Shown: piece by piece, positions 38,994 through 48,348 of the stretch
Numbering within the stretch: the stretch's first letter is position 1
Layout: each line of letters starts with the position of its first letter
Assembly: GCA_000173575.1 (NCBI GenBank)
Contig: ABYL01000017.1
Coordinates: 1 to 64,000, forward strand
Source: Burkholderia sp. H160
Lineage (GTDB): Bacteria > Pseudomonadota > Gammaproteobacteria > Burkholderiales > Burkholderiaceae
Reading direction: 5' to 3'
DNA: 64,000 bases
Notes under the pieces: model-generated
The model's database searches: none
Told to the model about the DNA's origin: nothing
The model's input: the letters and a program-made list of their open reading frames with translations, nothing else
Translations under genes and position numbers: made by a program

Positions 38994-39142
38994 CGGACGG
39001 CTCCGGCTGGGTGGCTCCGTCGGTGGCGGACTGCGGCGCTCGGCGGTCGGTGCCGGCGCGCGGCCGGCTGCGTGGGCCGACTGTAGCAAACCGGGCGCGA
39101 TTTTTAAAGCGCCCCTCGCGCGAGCGTGCCGACGCGCTCCGC

Positions 39143-40381
39143 TCAGTACGTCTCCAGATGCAGCCGACCTTCGCGCTTCAGTTTCGCCCACAGCGCTTCC
39201 CAATCGAGCTGATGCTGCTCGACGATGTCCTTGAGCGCCTGCAGCACGCCGTCCTCCATGCCTTTGAGGCCGCACACATAGATATAGGTGTTGTCGTCCT
39301 TCAGCAGATTCGCGACGTCCGCCGCGCGTTCGCGCATCGCGTCCTGCACGTAGCGCTTCGGCTGGCCCGGCGTGCGCGAAAACGCGAGCGTCGTGTCGAT
39401 GAAATCCTTCGGCAGATTCGTCAGTGGCCCGAAGTACGGCAACTCCTCCTTGGTGCGCGCGCCGAAGAACAGCATCAGCTTGCCGGTCGCGCCTTTCAGA
39501 CGCTTGCGCCGGCGGTATTCGGTCATCGCGCGCATCGGCGCCGAACCGGTGCCCGTGCAGATCATCAACAGATGCGAGTTCGGATGATTCGGCATCAGGA
39601 ACGTGCTGCCGAACGGGCCGATCACGGTGACCACGTCGCCCTTCTTCAGATCGCACAGATAGTTCGAGCAGACGCCATCGATCGCGTCACCGTGCTGCTG
39701 CGAGACACGCTTGACCGTCAGCGACACGTTGTTATAGCCGGGCCGCTCGCCGTCGCGCGGACTCGCGATCGAGTACTGGCGCGCATGATGCACTCGGCCG
39801 TCGGCGGCAGCTCCCGGCGGCAGAATGCCGATCGACTGGCCTTCGAGCACCGGAAACGGCATCGCGCCGAAGTCGAGCACGATGTGATGGATGTCGCTCG
39901 ACGTAGCGCTGTCGGTGAGCCGATAGTTGCCGACCACGGTCGCGGTAGTCGGCGCCTTGTGGGTGTACAGATTCACGTACGGCTTCGCGGCCGACCAAGG
40001 CGGCACGACCGCGCCGCGCACGGTGTCGACTTCGATGCCGTCCGCATCGGCGGAGCCGTCGTCTGATACGGAAGCGGCCGCTGCTTCTTCAGCCGGCACC
40101 GCCATCGTGTTCTGCTCGGGCAACACGTCCCACGTGAACTGCTCGTCGATCGAATACGCGTCGGCTTTCAATACCGTGCGCCAGTTGTCGATTGCGCCGG
40201 TCGGGCACGGCGGCACGCAGGCCATGCAGCCGTTGCAGACGTCGGCCTTCACGACGTAGTTGTTGTCGTCGTGCGTGATCGCATCGATCGGGCAAGTCTC
40301 TTCGCAGGTATTGCAGCGAATGCAGATCTCCGGATCGATCAGATGCTGCCGCAGAACTTCGACCGATACTGGGCCGTTCAT
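39143..40381 (-). CDS. boxA: Benzoyl-CoA 2,3-epoxidase reductase component BoxA
   Basis: The 412-residue protein has two 4Fe-4S motifs at the start (Cys20, 23, 26, 30 in [12 protein letters not shown] and Cys49, 52, 55, 59 in [12 protein letters not shown]) and a C-terminal ferredoxin-NADP reductase-like half with [11 protein letters not shown] and [12 protein letters not shown] for FAD and NADPH. BoxA passes electrons from NADPH to the oxygenase BoxB, which epoxidises benzoyl-CoA. The start at 40381 has a GGAGGA site. It is the last gene of the boxC-boxB-boxA operon. Full length for the family. Confidence 0.95.
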   Translation of the reverse strand: MNGPVSVEVLRQHLIDPEICIRCNTCEETCPIDAITHDDNNYVVKADVCNGCMACVPPCPTGAIDNWRTVLKADAYSIDEQFTWDVLPEQNTMAVPAEEAAAASVSDDGSADADGIEVDTVRGAVVPPWSAAKPYVNLYTHKAPTTATVVGNYRLTDSATSSDIHHIVLDFGAMPFPVLEGQSIGILPPGAAADGRVHHARQYSIASPRDGERPGYNNVSLTVKRVSQQHGDAIDGVCSNYLCDLKKGDVVTVIGPFGSTFLMPNHPNSHLLMICTGTGSAPMRAMTEYRRRKRLKGATGKLMLFFGARTKEELPYFGPLTNLPKDFIDTTLAFSRTPGQPKRYVQDAMRERAADVANLLKDDNTYIYVCGLKGMEDGVLQALKDIVEQHQLDWEALWAKLKREGRLHLETY

Positions 40382-40442
40382 GTCTTCCTCCACCAGCTAA
40401 TACAGGCGGCGCGCGTGGCGCGCCTCTCGTGCATCGCCTGCT

Positions 40443-41870
40443 TCAGTTGAAGCGCACGTATTCGAAATCGACCGGCTGACGGTTCACGCCCATCGGGGGC
40501 GGCGCGATCCAGTTCGCGAACTTGCCCGGCTCGGCGACGCGCCCCATCAGCGACGCGACGAAGGCACGGTCTTCCGGCGTGGCGAGCCACTTCGCCTCGT
40601 TCGCGGCCCATTCGGCTTCGCTGACGACGCGGCCATCGGGCGACACGCGCGTGCCCGCGAAGGTGCCGATCTGCCGGTTGAACGCCTTGTGCGGCACCGT
40701 CATGCGAAAGTCGATGCCGGCCTTCTCGAGCACCTTGTTCCAGCGCCCGACCCCAGAGACCGAGTCCTTGATGTAGTCGTCGCGCAGCACTTCGTTCATC
40801 GCGTTGAGCATCGGCACCTCGCGCTCGACGAGCTTGCCGTCCTGCACGTCGAGCAGCTTGTAGCTATGCTCGTTCAGGCGATGATCGTCGTCGCGCTTGC
40901 CTTCCTCGTAGCGGCCCTTCAGGCCCGAGCTATAGAACGTCGCCGCGTTCGACGAATGGTCGGCGCCGAACAGGTCGATCGTGACCGAGTAATGGAAGTT
41001 CAGATAGCGCTGGATGGTCGGCAGGTCGATCACTCCGGCCGCGCGGATCTTCGCGACGTCGTCGGTGCCGAGTTCGTTCATCACCTGCGCGGTGCGCTGG
41101 ATCACGCGCGACACGCCCGACTCGCCGACGAACATATGATGCGCTTCCTCGGTCAGCATGAACTTCGTCGTGCGCGCGAGCGGATCGAAGCCCGACTCCG
41201 CGAGCGCCGACAACTGGAACTTGCCGTCACGGTCGGTGAAGTACGTGAACATGTAGAACGCGAGCCAGTCCGGCGTTTTCTCGTTGAACGCGCCGAGAAT
41301 GCGCGGATTGTCGTCGTCGCCCGAGCGGCGGCCGAGCAATGCTTCGGCTTCCTCACGACCGTCGCGGCCGAAGTAGCGATGCAGCAGATACACCATCGCC
41401 CACAGATGACGGCCTTCTTCGACGTTGACCTGGAACAGGTTGCGCAGATCGTACAGCGACGGCGCGGTCAAACCGAGGTGACGCTGCTGCTCGACCGAAG
41501 CCGGCTCCGTATCGCCCTGCGTGACGATGATGCGGCGCAGGTTCGCGCGATGCTCGCCGGGCACGTCCTGCCACGCGGCTTCGCCCTTGTGCTCGCCGAA
41601 GTGGATCTTGCGATCCTGCTCGCCCGGCGTGAGGAAAATGCCCCAGCGGTACTCCGGCATCTTCACGTAATCGAAGTGCGCCCAGCCGCCCGGGTCGACG
41701 CTGGTTGCGGTCCGCAGATACACGTCGTAACCGTGAGAGCCCTCCGGGCCCATATCGCCCCACCACGACAGAAAGTTCGGCTGCCACTGTTCGAGCGCGC
41801 GCTGCAGCGCGCGGTCGTCGGCGAGGTTGACGTTGTTCGGAATCTTTTCGCTGTAGTTGATCGAGGACAT
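40443..41870 (-). CDS. boxB: Benzoyl-CoA 2,3-epoxidase oxygenase component BoxB
   Basis: The 475-residue protein is the diiron oxygenase of the aerobic benzoyl-CoA pathway. Two ExxH-type metal motifs are visible, NVEEGRHLW near residues 150 to 157 and LTEEAHHMF near 239 to 247. The C-terminal block RQPVDFEYVRFN closes the family alignment. With BoxA it converts benzoyl-CoA to the 2,3-epoxide. It lies 61 bp upstream of boxA and 53 bp downstream of boxC, all on the minus strand. The ATG follows GGGAACCGACC, a moderate ribosome-binding site. Confidence 0.96.
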   Translation of the reverse strand: MSSINYSEKIPNNVNLADDRALQRALEQWQPNFLSWWGDMGPEGSHGYDVYLRTATSVDPGGWAHFDYVKMPEYRWGIFLTPGEQDRKIHFGEHKGEAAWQDVPGEHRANLRRIIVTQGDTEPASVEQQRHLGLTAPSLYDLRNLFQVNVEEGRHLWAMVYLLHRYFGRDGREEAEALLGRRSGDDDNPRILGAFNEKTPDWLAFYMFTYFTDRDGKFQLSALAESGFDPLARTTKFMLTEEAHHMFVGESGVSRVIQRTAQVMNELGTDDVAKIRAAGVIDLPTIQRYLNFHYSVTIDLFGADHSSNAATFYSSGLKGRYEEGKRDDDHRLNEHSYKLLDVQDGKLVEREVPMLNAMNEVLRDDYIKDSVSGVGRWNKVLEKAGIDFRMTVPHKAFNRQIGTFAGTRVSPDGRVVSEAEWAANEAKWLATPEDRAFVASLMGRVAEPGKFANWIAPPPMGVNRQPVDFEYVRFN

Positions 41871-41923
41871 GGTCGGTTCCCTGGGTCGGTCCCTGTTAGG
41901 AAGCTGCAGTGGCGCGACGCAGA

Positions 41924-43604
41924 TCAAACGCGCGACACGTCGAATTGCGCCTTGCTGCCCTTGCCGTACACCTTGAGCGCGCCCTTCTCGCCCACTGCGT
42001 TCGGCCGGTTGAAAATCCAGTTCTGCCAGGCGGTGAGACGGCCGAAGATGCGCGTCTCCATCGTTTCCGGCCCGTTGAAGCGCAGATTCGCTTCGAGGCC
42101 GGTCAATGCATCGGGCGACATCGCCGCGCGCTCTTCGAGTGCAATGCGGATTTCGTCGGCCCAATCGATATCGTCCGGCGACGCGGTCACGAGACCGAGG
42201 CGCTCGGCGTCGAGCGCCTTGACCGGCTGGCCGATCAGCGCGCGCACCGCGTCGATCGGCTCGGCTTCCTCGTAGAAGCGCCGCGCGAGCCGCGATTGAT
42301 GCGTCACCATGGGATACAGACCGAAGTTGACTTCCAACAGCGTGATCGCCGGCTCCTCGTCTTCGTTGTCGGGCAGCGCGGCCATGTAGGTGCGATCGGC
42401 GGCGAACGCGAGTTCGGCGAACGTGCCGGCGAAGCACGAGCCCGGCTCGATCAGCGTAAAGATAGAGCGCGACGACACGTCGATGCGCGCGAGCGTGCGG
42501 CGCAGCATGCCGATCGTCTCGCGCACGAACCAGTGATCCTTGTGCTGCAGCAGCGTCGCATCGGCCGCTAGCAGGTGGCGTGCATCGCCTTCGGTTTTGT
42601 AACACCCAGGTGCCGATGTCGAGCTCGTTGGTGCGCATCGACAGGATCGCATCGTCGAGTTCGCGCGCGAATTGCAGCGGCCACCAGTTCGCGCCGGCGG
42701 CGACGATCGCGGCAAGGTCGGTCGGTTGCTCTGTGTGCGGCGCGCGCGCGGTGAAGGTGGCCACACGTTTCGCTCGATCGATCGTCACGTCCACGGTTTG
42801 ATAGCTGAGGCCGTCTTCGCGATCCGTCCGTTCGATGCGCGTGAGCGCGACGCCTGGCGCTCCGGCCGGACGATCGCTGTGCGCAGCGAGTTCGAGCGCG
42901 CGCGCCTGAATGGCCTGGTCGAACTGGTTCGGCTTCATGACTTCGTCGACGAGACGCCACGCCTTCGCGCGTTCACCGCGCACGCCCTCGACCACCGTGC
43001 AGAAAATATCCGCGCGATCGTGACGCACCTTGCGTTTGTCGGTCACGCGCGTGAGACCGCCCGTGCCCGGCAGCACGCCGAGCAGCGGCACTTCCGGCAG
43101 CGACACCGAAGAGGAGCGATCGTCGATCAGATAGATTTCGTCGCAGGCGAGCGCGAGTTCATAGCCGCCGCCCGCGCATGCGCCGTTCACCGCGGCAAGA
43201 AACTTCAGGCCCGAATGGCGCGACGAATCTTCGAGCCCATTGCGGGTTTCGTTCGTGAACTTGCAGAAGTTGACCTTCCATGCATGCGACGAAAGCCCCA
43301 GCATGAAGATATTTGCGCCCGAGCAGAACACCCGGTCCTTCAGGCTCGTCACCACCACCGTGCGGACTTCCGGATGCTCGAAGCGAATCCGCTGGATCGC
43401 GTCGTGCAGTTCGATATCGACGCCGAGGTCATACGAATTGAGCTTCAGTTTGTAGCCATCGCGAATGCCGCCGTCCTCGGCGATGTCGATGCCGAGCGTC
43501 GCGACCGGACCGTTGAAGCTCAGCTTCCAGTGCTTGTACTGCGACGGCGTGGTGCGGTAGTCGACCGGCGCGGCCTGAGCAACGGCGGTGGGTGCTGTGG
43601 ACAT
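41924..43604 (-). pseudogene. boxC: Benzoyl-CoA-dihydrodiol lyase BoxC, frameshifted
   Basis: The first part (from the ATG at 43604, GGAG site) encodes BoxC from PSQYKHWKLSFNGPVATLGIDIAE through VFCSGANIFMLGLSSHAWKVNFC and GELALACDE-like crotonase blocks to NELDIGTWVLQ. After that the frame is lost, and KTEGDARHLLAADATLLQHK to YGKGSKAQFDVSRV continues in another frame. Removing one A from the run of four A (about 42599-42602 on the plus strand) restores a 559-residue protein of normal length. BoxC opens the ring of the epoxide or dihydrodiol. Either a sequencing error or a real lesion. Confidence 0.9.
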
Positions 43605-43645
43605 AGGGCGTCTCCTGACTGGACGATGCAAACTGTTTTTGAACA

Positions 43646-43685
43646 ATAGTGCATCATCATAGCCACGTAAAGCACTTTAGTGCAT
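43646..43685. promoter_or_regulatory. Candidate BoxR operator cluster before boxC
   Basis: Repeated AGTGC boxes are seen: ATAGTGCAT at 43647-43654 and an inverted pair GCACT-TT-AGTGC at 43672-43683 followed by ATTTTT. BoxR/BzdR-type regulators are known to bind TGCA-containing repeats. The location, in the 113-bp gap between the boxR stop and the boxC start, fits the boxC promoter. Confidence 0.5.
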
Positions 43686-43717
43686 TTTTACAGGGAAACC
43701 CTGGCGCCCATACTCGG

Positions 43718-44698
43718 TCAGTTCACGCGCGCTTCGTCGGGCGCTTCCGCCGCGAGACGCGCGGCCAGGCGGTCGCGCAACTGCAGGTAGGCATCGGCGA
43801 GCGTCTTCTCGCTGGTGTCGAAGGTCATGTCCGCGCGCCCATAGAGCTCGGCGCGCCCGGCGAGGATGCGCTTCAGGTCATCCATCGCCTCGCGGTTGCC
43901 GGACATCGGCCGCAGATCGCCTTGCGCGACGACGCGGCGCATATGCTCCTCGGGCGTCGCCTGCAGCCACACGGTGAAACAGTGCGACAGCAGCGCGTTG
44001 AACGTGCCCGACTCCGACACGAGCCCGCCCGGCGACGCGATCACCGCGCGCGGATGCTCGTGAATCACCGCCTCCAGCGCGCGCTGCTCGTAGCGGCGAT
44101 ACGCGCTCGCGCCGTACAGCGAATGGATCTCCGAAGGCGGACAGCCCGCGAGCTGTTCGATCACGCGCGTGAGCTCGATGAACGGCACCTTGCGCTCCTG
44201 CGCGAGCATGCGCCCGAGCGTCGACTTGCCCGCGCCGCGCAGGCCGATCAGCGCGATGCGGTCCTTGCGGTGCGGGTCGCGCGGTGCCTGCGCGAACATC
44301 TCCGCGAGCGCGATGCGCGCGCGCTGCAGCGCCGCCTGGTCGCGCCCCTGCAACAGCTCGCGGATCAGCAGCCATTCGGCCGACGCGGTGGTTTCGTCGC
44401 CGATCACCTCGGCGAGCGAGCAGTTCAGCGTGGCCGCGAGTTGCCGCAGCACCAGCACCGACGCATTGCCGACACCCGATTCCAGGTTCGCCAGATGCCG
44501 CTCCGACAACCCGGTTTCGGCCGCCAGCGTCTTGCGCGTCATGCCGCGGCGTGCGCGCAGCAGACGCACGCGCTCGCCCATCGCGGTGAGGAACGGGTCG
44601 CGCTCTTCGCGCTCGCCGCCACGTTCGGCCACGCGCTCGGCGCGGGGCACGTCGTCGCCGGCTTCGTCTAACGGTGCGGGAGTGTACTTTTGATTCAT
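43718..44698 (-). CDS. boxR: BoxR-type regulator (XRE HTH fused to shikimate-kinase-like domain)
   Basis: The 326-residue protein has an N-terminal XRE helix-turn-helix (residues 40 to 97, including RRGMTRKTLAAETGLSERHLANLESG) and a C-terminal shikimate-kinase-like domain with the P-loop GLRGAGKST at 152 to 160. This fusion is diagnostic for BoxR/BzdR, repressors that sense benzoyl-CoA through the kinase-like domain. The gene lies immediately upstream of boxC in the same direction, and AGTGC-type sites occur both in the boxC promoter and in front of boxR. It probably represses the box operon and itself until benzoyl-CoA accumulates. Confidence 0.95.
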   Translation of the reverse strand: MNQKYTPAPLDEAGDDVPRAERVAERGGEREERDPFLTAMGERVRLLRARRGMTRKTLAAETGLSERHLANLESGVGNASVLVLRQLAATLNCSLAEVIGDETTASAEWLLIRELLQGRDQAALQRARIALAEMFAQAPRDPHRKDRIALIGLRGAGKSTLGRMLAQERKVPFIELTRVIEQLAGCPPSEIHSLYGASAYRRYEQRALEAVIHEHPRAVIASPGGLVSESGTFNALLSHCFTVWLQATPEEHMRRVVAQGDLRPMSGNREAMDDLKRILAGRAELYGRADMTFDTSEKTLADAYLQLRDRLAARLAAEAPDEARVN

Positions 44699-44902
44699 GT
44701 TTTGCGACCTCGCAACTTCGATACATGTACTATAGTGCTTGACACGCACAAGGTGAACGGTTTAATTTTCGCCAAAAGCTGATCCAATCACAAACAAACT
44801 TGCGCGCCGCCTTGGCATTCAGGCGGCGTCACGGAGACGGCGTCGCAATACGCATGCACCGAAGTTCCGGCGGCCGGCGTGAGCGCGCTTCTGGAGGCTC
44901 GC
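44699..44902. promoter_or_regulatory. Divergent promoter region, boxR and DUF4863/bclA side
   Basis: The 204-bp gap between divergent starts contains TATAGTGCTT at 44731-44740, which resembles the AGTGC sites before boxC. TTGAC overlaps the motif, so a promoter covered by BoxR is plausible, allowing control of boxR and possibly of the benzoate-CoA ligase unit. Confidence 0.4.
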
Positions 44903-45370
44903 ATGTCCCCACAGGAATTCCAGCACCTGATCGCAAGCGTCACTGGGCAACTCGCCGGGCGTCCGCTCGACGCTGCGCTCGCGGCCTGGCTCAACGACAC
45001 CTGGCCCGCCGACAGCCCCACCTTCCAGGAACTCGCGAACGCATGCCGCAGCGGCGTCGCCGAAGGCTGGCTGTGCAATCGCGAGGCCGGCGGCATCCGC
45101 TACGGCCGCATCTTCAAGGCGCTGCCCGACACGCATGGATTTTCCGTCGACGTCGTCGACATGCAGGACATCGCCGGTCCGCATCACGTCCATCCGCACG
45201 GCGAGATCGATCTGATCATGCCGCTCACCGAAGGCGCGACCTTCGACGGCCATCCGGCCGGCTGGTGCGTGTACGGCCCCGGCTCGGCGCATCATCCGAC
45301 CGTCGCAAACGGTGAGGCGCTGGTGCTGTATCTGCTGCCGCGAGGCGCGATCGAATTCACGCGCGCGTAA
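44903..45370 (+). CDS. DUF4863 family protein (hydroxylaminobenzoate lyase-like)
   Basis: The 155-residue protein starts at an ATG with CTGGAGG and consists of an N-terminal helical part (SVTGQLAGRPLDAALAAWLN) and a small cupin-like part with HHVHPHGEIDLIMPL. DUF4863 includes PnbB, a 4-hydroxylaminobenzoate lyase, and members are often found in box clusters. Its His/Glu set could bind a metal. It is co-oriented with benzoate-CoA ligase and 75 bp upstream. A role in aromatic acid metabolism is likely; the reaction is not known. Confidence 0.8.
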   Translation: MSPQEFQHLIASVTGQLAGRPLDAALAAWLNDTWPADSPTFQELANACRSGVAEGWLCNREAGGIRYGRIFKALPDTHGFSVDVVDMQDIAGPHHVHPHGEIDLIMPLTEGATFDGHPAGWCVYGPGSAHHPTVANGEALVLYLLPRGAIEFTRA

Positions 45371-45445
45371 GCCAGCGAGCGGCAAGCATCGAGCGGATCA
45401 CGAGCGCACAACAGCCGGACCGCGCCCCCGGGATGGAGGAGACAT

Positions 45446-47035
45446 ATGGAAGCCCTGCAGGAAACGAGCGCGCGCGAGCCGGTCGCGCCGCCGCCCCCGC
45501 TGTTCAACTTCGCGCGGCATCTGTTCCAGTTGAACGAAGCGCGCGCGAGCAAGGTCGCCTATATCGACGACCACGGCGCGATGACCTATGGCGAGCTCGA
45601 AGACCGCGCGCGGCGCTGCGCCAGCGCACTGCGCGCGCTCGGCGTGCATCCCGAGGAGCGCGTGCTGCTCGTGATGCTCGACACCGTGTCGCTGCCGGTC
45701 GCGTTTCTCGGCGCGCTGTACGCGGGCATCGTGCCGGTCGTCGCGAACACCTTGCTGACCGCCGCTGACTATACGTACATGCTGACGCACAGCCATGCGC
45801 GAGCGGTCATCGCTTCGGAACCGTTACTAGCGAACGTGAAGGAGGCACTGAGCAGCATCGACGACGACGGCTGCCAGCTGATCGTCTCGCAGCCTCACGC
45901 CGCCACCGAGGCGCCGCTCGCCGCACCCCACTTCGAAACGCTGATCGACGCCGCGACACCCGCGCTCAAAGGCTGCGCAAGCAATGCGGACGACATCGCG
46001 TTCTGGCTCTATTCGTCGGGCTCGACCGGAAAGCCGAAAGGCACCGTCCACACCCACGCGAATCTGTACTGGACCGCTGAGCTGTATGCGAAGCCGGTGC
46101 TCGGCATCGTCGAAAGCGACGTGGTGTTTTCGGCGGCGAAGCTGTTCTTTGCGTATGGACTCGGCAACGCGCTGACCTTTCCGCTGTCGGTCGGCGCGAC
46201 TGCGATCCTGATGGCCGAGCGCCCGACCGCCGACGCGATCTTCGCGCGCCTCGTCAAGCATCGTCCGACCGTGTTCTACGGCGTGCCGACCTTGTACGCG
46301 AACATGCTGGTGTCGCCGAATCTGCCCGCGCGCGAGGATGTCGCGATCCGCGTGTGCGCGTCGGCGGGCGAGGCATTGCCGCGCGACGTCGGCGAACGCT
46401 TCACCGCGCACTTCGGTGCCGAGATTCTCGACGGCATCGGCTCGACTGAAATGCTGCACATCTTCCTGTCGAATCGCGCCGGCGAAGTCGAATACGGCAC
46501 GACCGGGCGTCCCGTGCCAGGCTACGAAGTCGAGTTGCGCGACGAAGCTGGGCGGCCCGTGCCCGATGGCGAAGTCGGCGATCTGTTCATCAAGGGGCCG
46601 AGTGCGGCGCTGATGTACTGGAGCAATCGCGAGAAGACGCGCGCGACGTTTCTCGGCGAATGGATCAGAAGCGGCGACAAATATCGGCGTCTCGCGAACG
46701 GCTGCTATGTTTATTCGGGCCGCAGCGACGACATGCTGAAAGTGAGCGGACAGTACGTGTCGCCAGTCGAGGTCGAGATGGTGCTCGTCGCGCATCCGGC
46801 GGTGCTCGAAGCGGCGGTGGTCGGCGTCGATCATGGCGGGCTCGTGAAAACGCGCGCGTTCGTCGTGCTCAAGCGCGACTTCATGCCGTCCGAGATGCTC
46901 GCGGACGAACTGAAGGCCTTCGTCAAGGACCGGCTCGCGCCTCACAAGTACCCGCGCGATATCGTGTTCACCGACGATCTGCCGAAGACCGCCACCGGTA
47001 AGATTCAACGCTTCAAGCTGCGCGAACTGTCATAG
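45446..47035 (+). CDS. bclA: Benzoate-CoA ligase
   Basis: The 529-residue protein belongs to the benzoate-CoA ligase family of ANL enzymes. The P-loop YSSGSTGKPKG, the aromatic pocket segment FSAAKLFFAYGLGNAL, GEALPRDVGERF, the hinge region YVYSGRSDDMLKVSGQYVSPVEVE and the catalytic Lys in TATGKIQRFKLREL are present. It activates benzoate with ATP and CoA to benzoyl-CoA, the substrate of BoxAB and the likely signal for BoxR. The ATG at 45446 has a GGAGGAG site. It is in one unit with a DUF4863 gene and an alpha/beta hydrolase. Confidence 0.95.
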   Translation: MEALQETSAREPVAPPPPLFNFARHLFQLNEARASKVAYIDDHGAMTYGELEDRARRCASALRALGVHPEERVLLVMLDTVSLPVAFLGALYAGIVPVVANTLLTAADYTYMLTHSHARAVIASEPLLANVKEALSSIDDDGCQLIVSQPHAATEAPLAAPHFETLIDAATPALKGCASNADDIAFWLYSSGSTGKPKGTVHTHANLYWTAELYAKPVLGIVESDVVFSAAKLFFAYGLGNALTFPLSVGATAILMAERPTADAIFARLVKHRPTVFYGVPTLYANMLVSPNLPAREDVAIRVCASAGEALPRDVGERFTAHFGAEILDGIGSTEMLHIFLSNRAGEVEYGTTGRPVPGYEVELRDEAGRPVPDGEVGDLFIKGPSAALMYWSNREKTRATFLGEWIRSGDKYRRLANGCYVYSGRSDDMLKVSGQYVSPVEVEMVLVAHPAVLEAAVVGVDHGGLVKTRAFVVLKRDFMPSEMLADELKAFVKDRLAPHKYPRDIVFTDDLPKTATGKIQRFKLRELS

Positions 47036-47046
47036 GTCATCGATAC

Positions 47047-47907
47047 ATGCAGGACCGTGCTACCGCCCCTGCCACTTCCGCCGCGAGTGGTGCCAGCCGC
47101 TTCGCCGAACTGCCGGCGACCGCGTCGCATGGGTCACTGCGCATCGAGTACCGCTGGGTCAACGAACAGCCGCACGCCCCGCAAGACGATGCGCCGATCG
47201 CGGTCTTCCTGCATGAAGGTCTCGGCTCGATCGCGATGTGGCGCGACTGGCCGCAGACGTTGTGCGCGCGGCTCGGCATGCGCGGACTCGTCTATTCGCG
47301 GCCCGGCTATGGACTCTCGACCCCGCGTGCTCCACACGAGAAATGGCCGGTCGATTTCATGACCGCACAGGCGCGCGACATCCTCCCCGCCCTGCTCGAC
47401 GCGCTCGATATCGAGCCGCGGCACCGCCAGCGCATGTGGGTGATCGGCCATAGCGACGGCGGCTCGATCGCGCTGCTGTACGCGGCGCTGTATCCCGATG
47501 CGCTCGCGGGCGCGGTCGTGATCGCACCACATGTGTTCGTCGAAGACCTCTCGGTGCAAAGCATCGCGCAGACCAAGGAGCTTTACGAAACCACCGATCT
47601 GCGCGCGAAGCTCGCCCGCTATCATGCGGACGTCGATTCCGCGTTCTACGGCTGGAACGATATCTGGCTCGATCCGGCGTTCAGGCAGTGGTCGATCGTC
47701 GATGCGCTCGCGCCGATCCGTTGCCCGCTGCTCGCGATCCAGGGCCACGACGACAACTACGGCACGATGGCGCAGATCGACACGATCGCCGCGCGCGTGC
47801 CGCACGCGCAACTCGTGAAGCTCGACGCATGCGGACACTCGCCGCACCGCGACGCGCCCGCCGCGCTCAACGACGCCATCGCGGCATTCGTTCGCGCACA
47901 GCGATAA
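47047..47907 (+). CDS. Alpha/beta hydrolase of the box cluster
   Basis: The 286-residue protein has the alpha/beta hydrolase fold: HEGLGSIAMW (oxyanion region), the nucleophile elbow GHSDGGS, an acid near GHDDNYG and a catalytic His in ACGHSPHRD. Homologues occur in box gene clusters, downstream of benzoate-CoA ligase as here (11 bp gap). They may hydrolyse a thioester or lactone intermediate, but this is not shown. The first 25 residues are Ala/Ser-rich. Likely co-transcribed with bclA. Confidence 0.88.
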   Translation: MQDRATAPATSAASGASRFAELPATASHGSLRIEYRWVNEQPHAPQDDAPIAVFLHEGLGSIAMWRDWPQTLCARLGMRGLVYSRPGYGLSTPRAPHEKWPVDFMTAQARDILPALLDALDIEPRHRQRMWVIGHSDGGSIALLYAALYPDALAGAVVIAPHVFVEDLSVQSIAQTKELYETTDLRAKLARYHADVDSAFYGWNDIWLDPAFRQWSIVDALAPIRCPLLAIQGHDDNYGTMAQIDTIAARVPHAQLVKLDACGHSPHRDAPAALNDAIAAFVRAQR

Positions 47908-47918
47908 ACGGCGCCCGC

Positions 47919-48299
47919 CTACGACTCGAAATCGAGCCCGCCGATCAACGCGACCGGCTCACCCTGCGTATGCGTGAGGAAATCGAGTTCGCGCGCCTGG
48001 GTCCAGGCATTGAGCTTGCGAGGCAGTGCGGCGAGGTATCTGGCGAAACGCGCCGCGCCCTGCTCGCCCATCAGCCTTTCTATTTCATCGCTGTCCCAGG
48101 TCAGATACAGATTCAACGGATGCGGGTAATGGCCGAGTTCTTCGAGCGGCGTCGCATGAATCCGCACGCGGGTGGGTTGTCCCTGCACGCCGCGTGGCAA
48201 CACGTCCGTGCGCACCGTCTTCGGGAAGCACGCGGCGATCGCCTCGACGATACGCGGCGCGAACTCCTGCTCGAAACGAATTGCACTTTCCGGGCGCAT
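47919..48299 (-). CDS. Hypothetical protein, Burkholderiales type
   Basis: The 126-residue cytoplasmic protein has no signal peptide or membrane segment. The sequence has a regular, structured look: FAPRIVEAIAACFPKTV, TRVRIHATPLEELGHYPHPLNLYLTWD, ARFARYLAALPRKLNAW and a conserved-looking C-terminus VALIGGLDFES. It resembles a small family restricted to Burkholderia and relatives (I recall DUF5594 but cannot confirm). It is convergent with the hydrolase and lies 49 bp from the acyl-CoA synthetase, on the same strand as the latter. Confidence 0.65.
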   Translation of the reverse strand: MRPESAIRFEQEFAPRIVEAIAACFPKTVRTDVLPRGVQGQPTRVRIHATPLEELGHYPHPLNLYLTWDSDEIERLMGEQGAARFARYLAALPRKLNAWTQARELDFLTHTQGEPVALIGGLDFES

Positions 48300-48348
48300 C
48301 GCGCATCTCCGCTGTGATTCTCATCGTGGTTCGTTCATCGTAGCAGAC

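Noticed and set aside
38994-39656. Upstream extension of the amino-acid binding-protein frame
   Set aside because: It is antisense-phase shadow of boxA; the signal peptide starts at 38993.
40443-43646. One open frame running through boxC into boxB (over 1000 codons)
   Set aside because: It is BoxC up to the frameshift, then a nonsense frame, then BoxB by chance of phase. The two are separate genes with their own starts.
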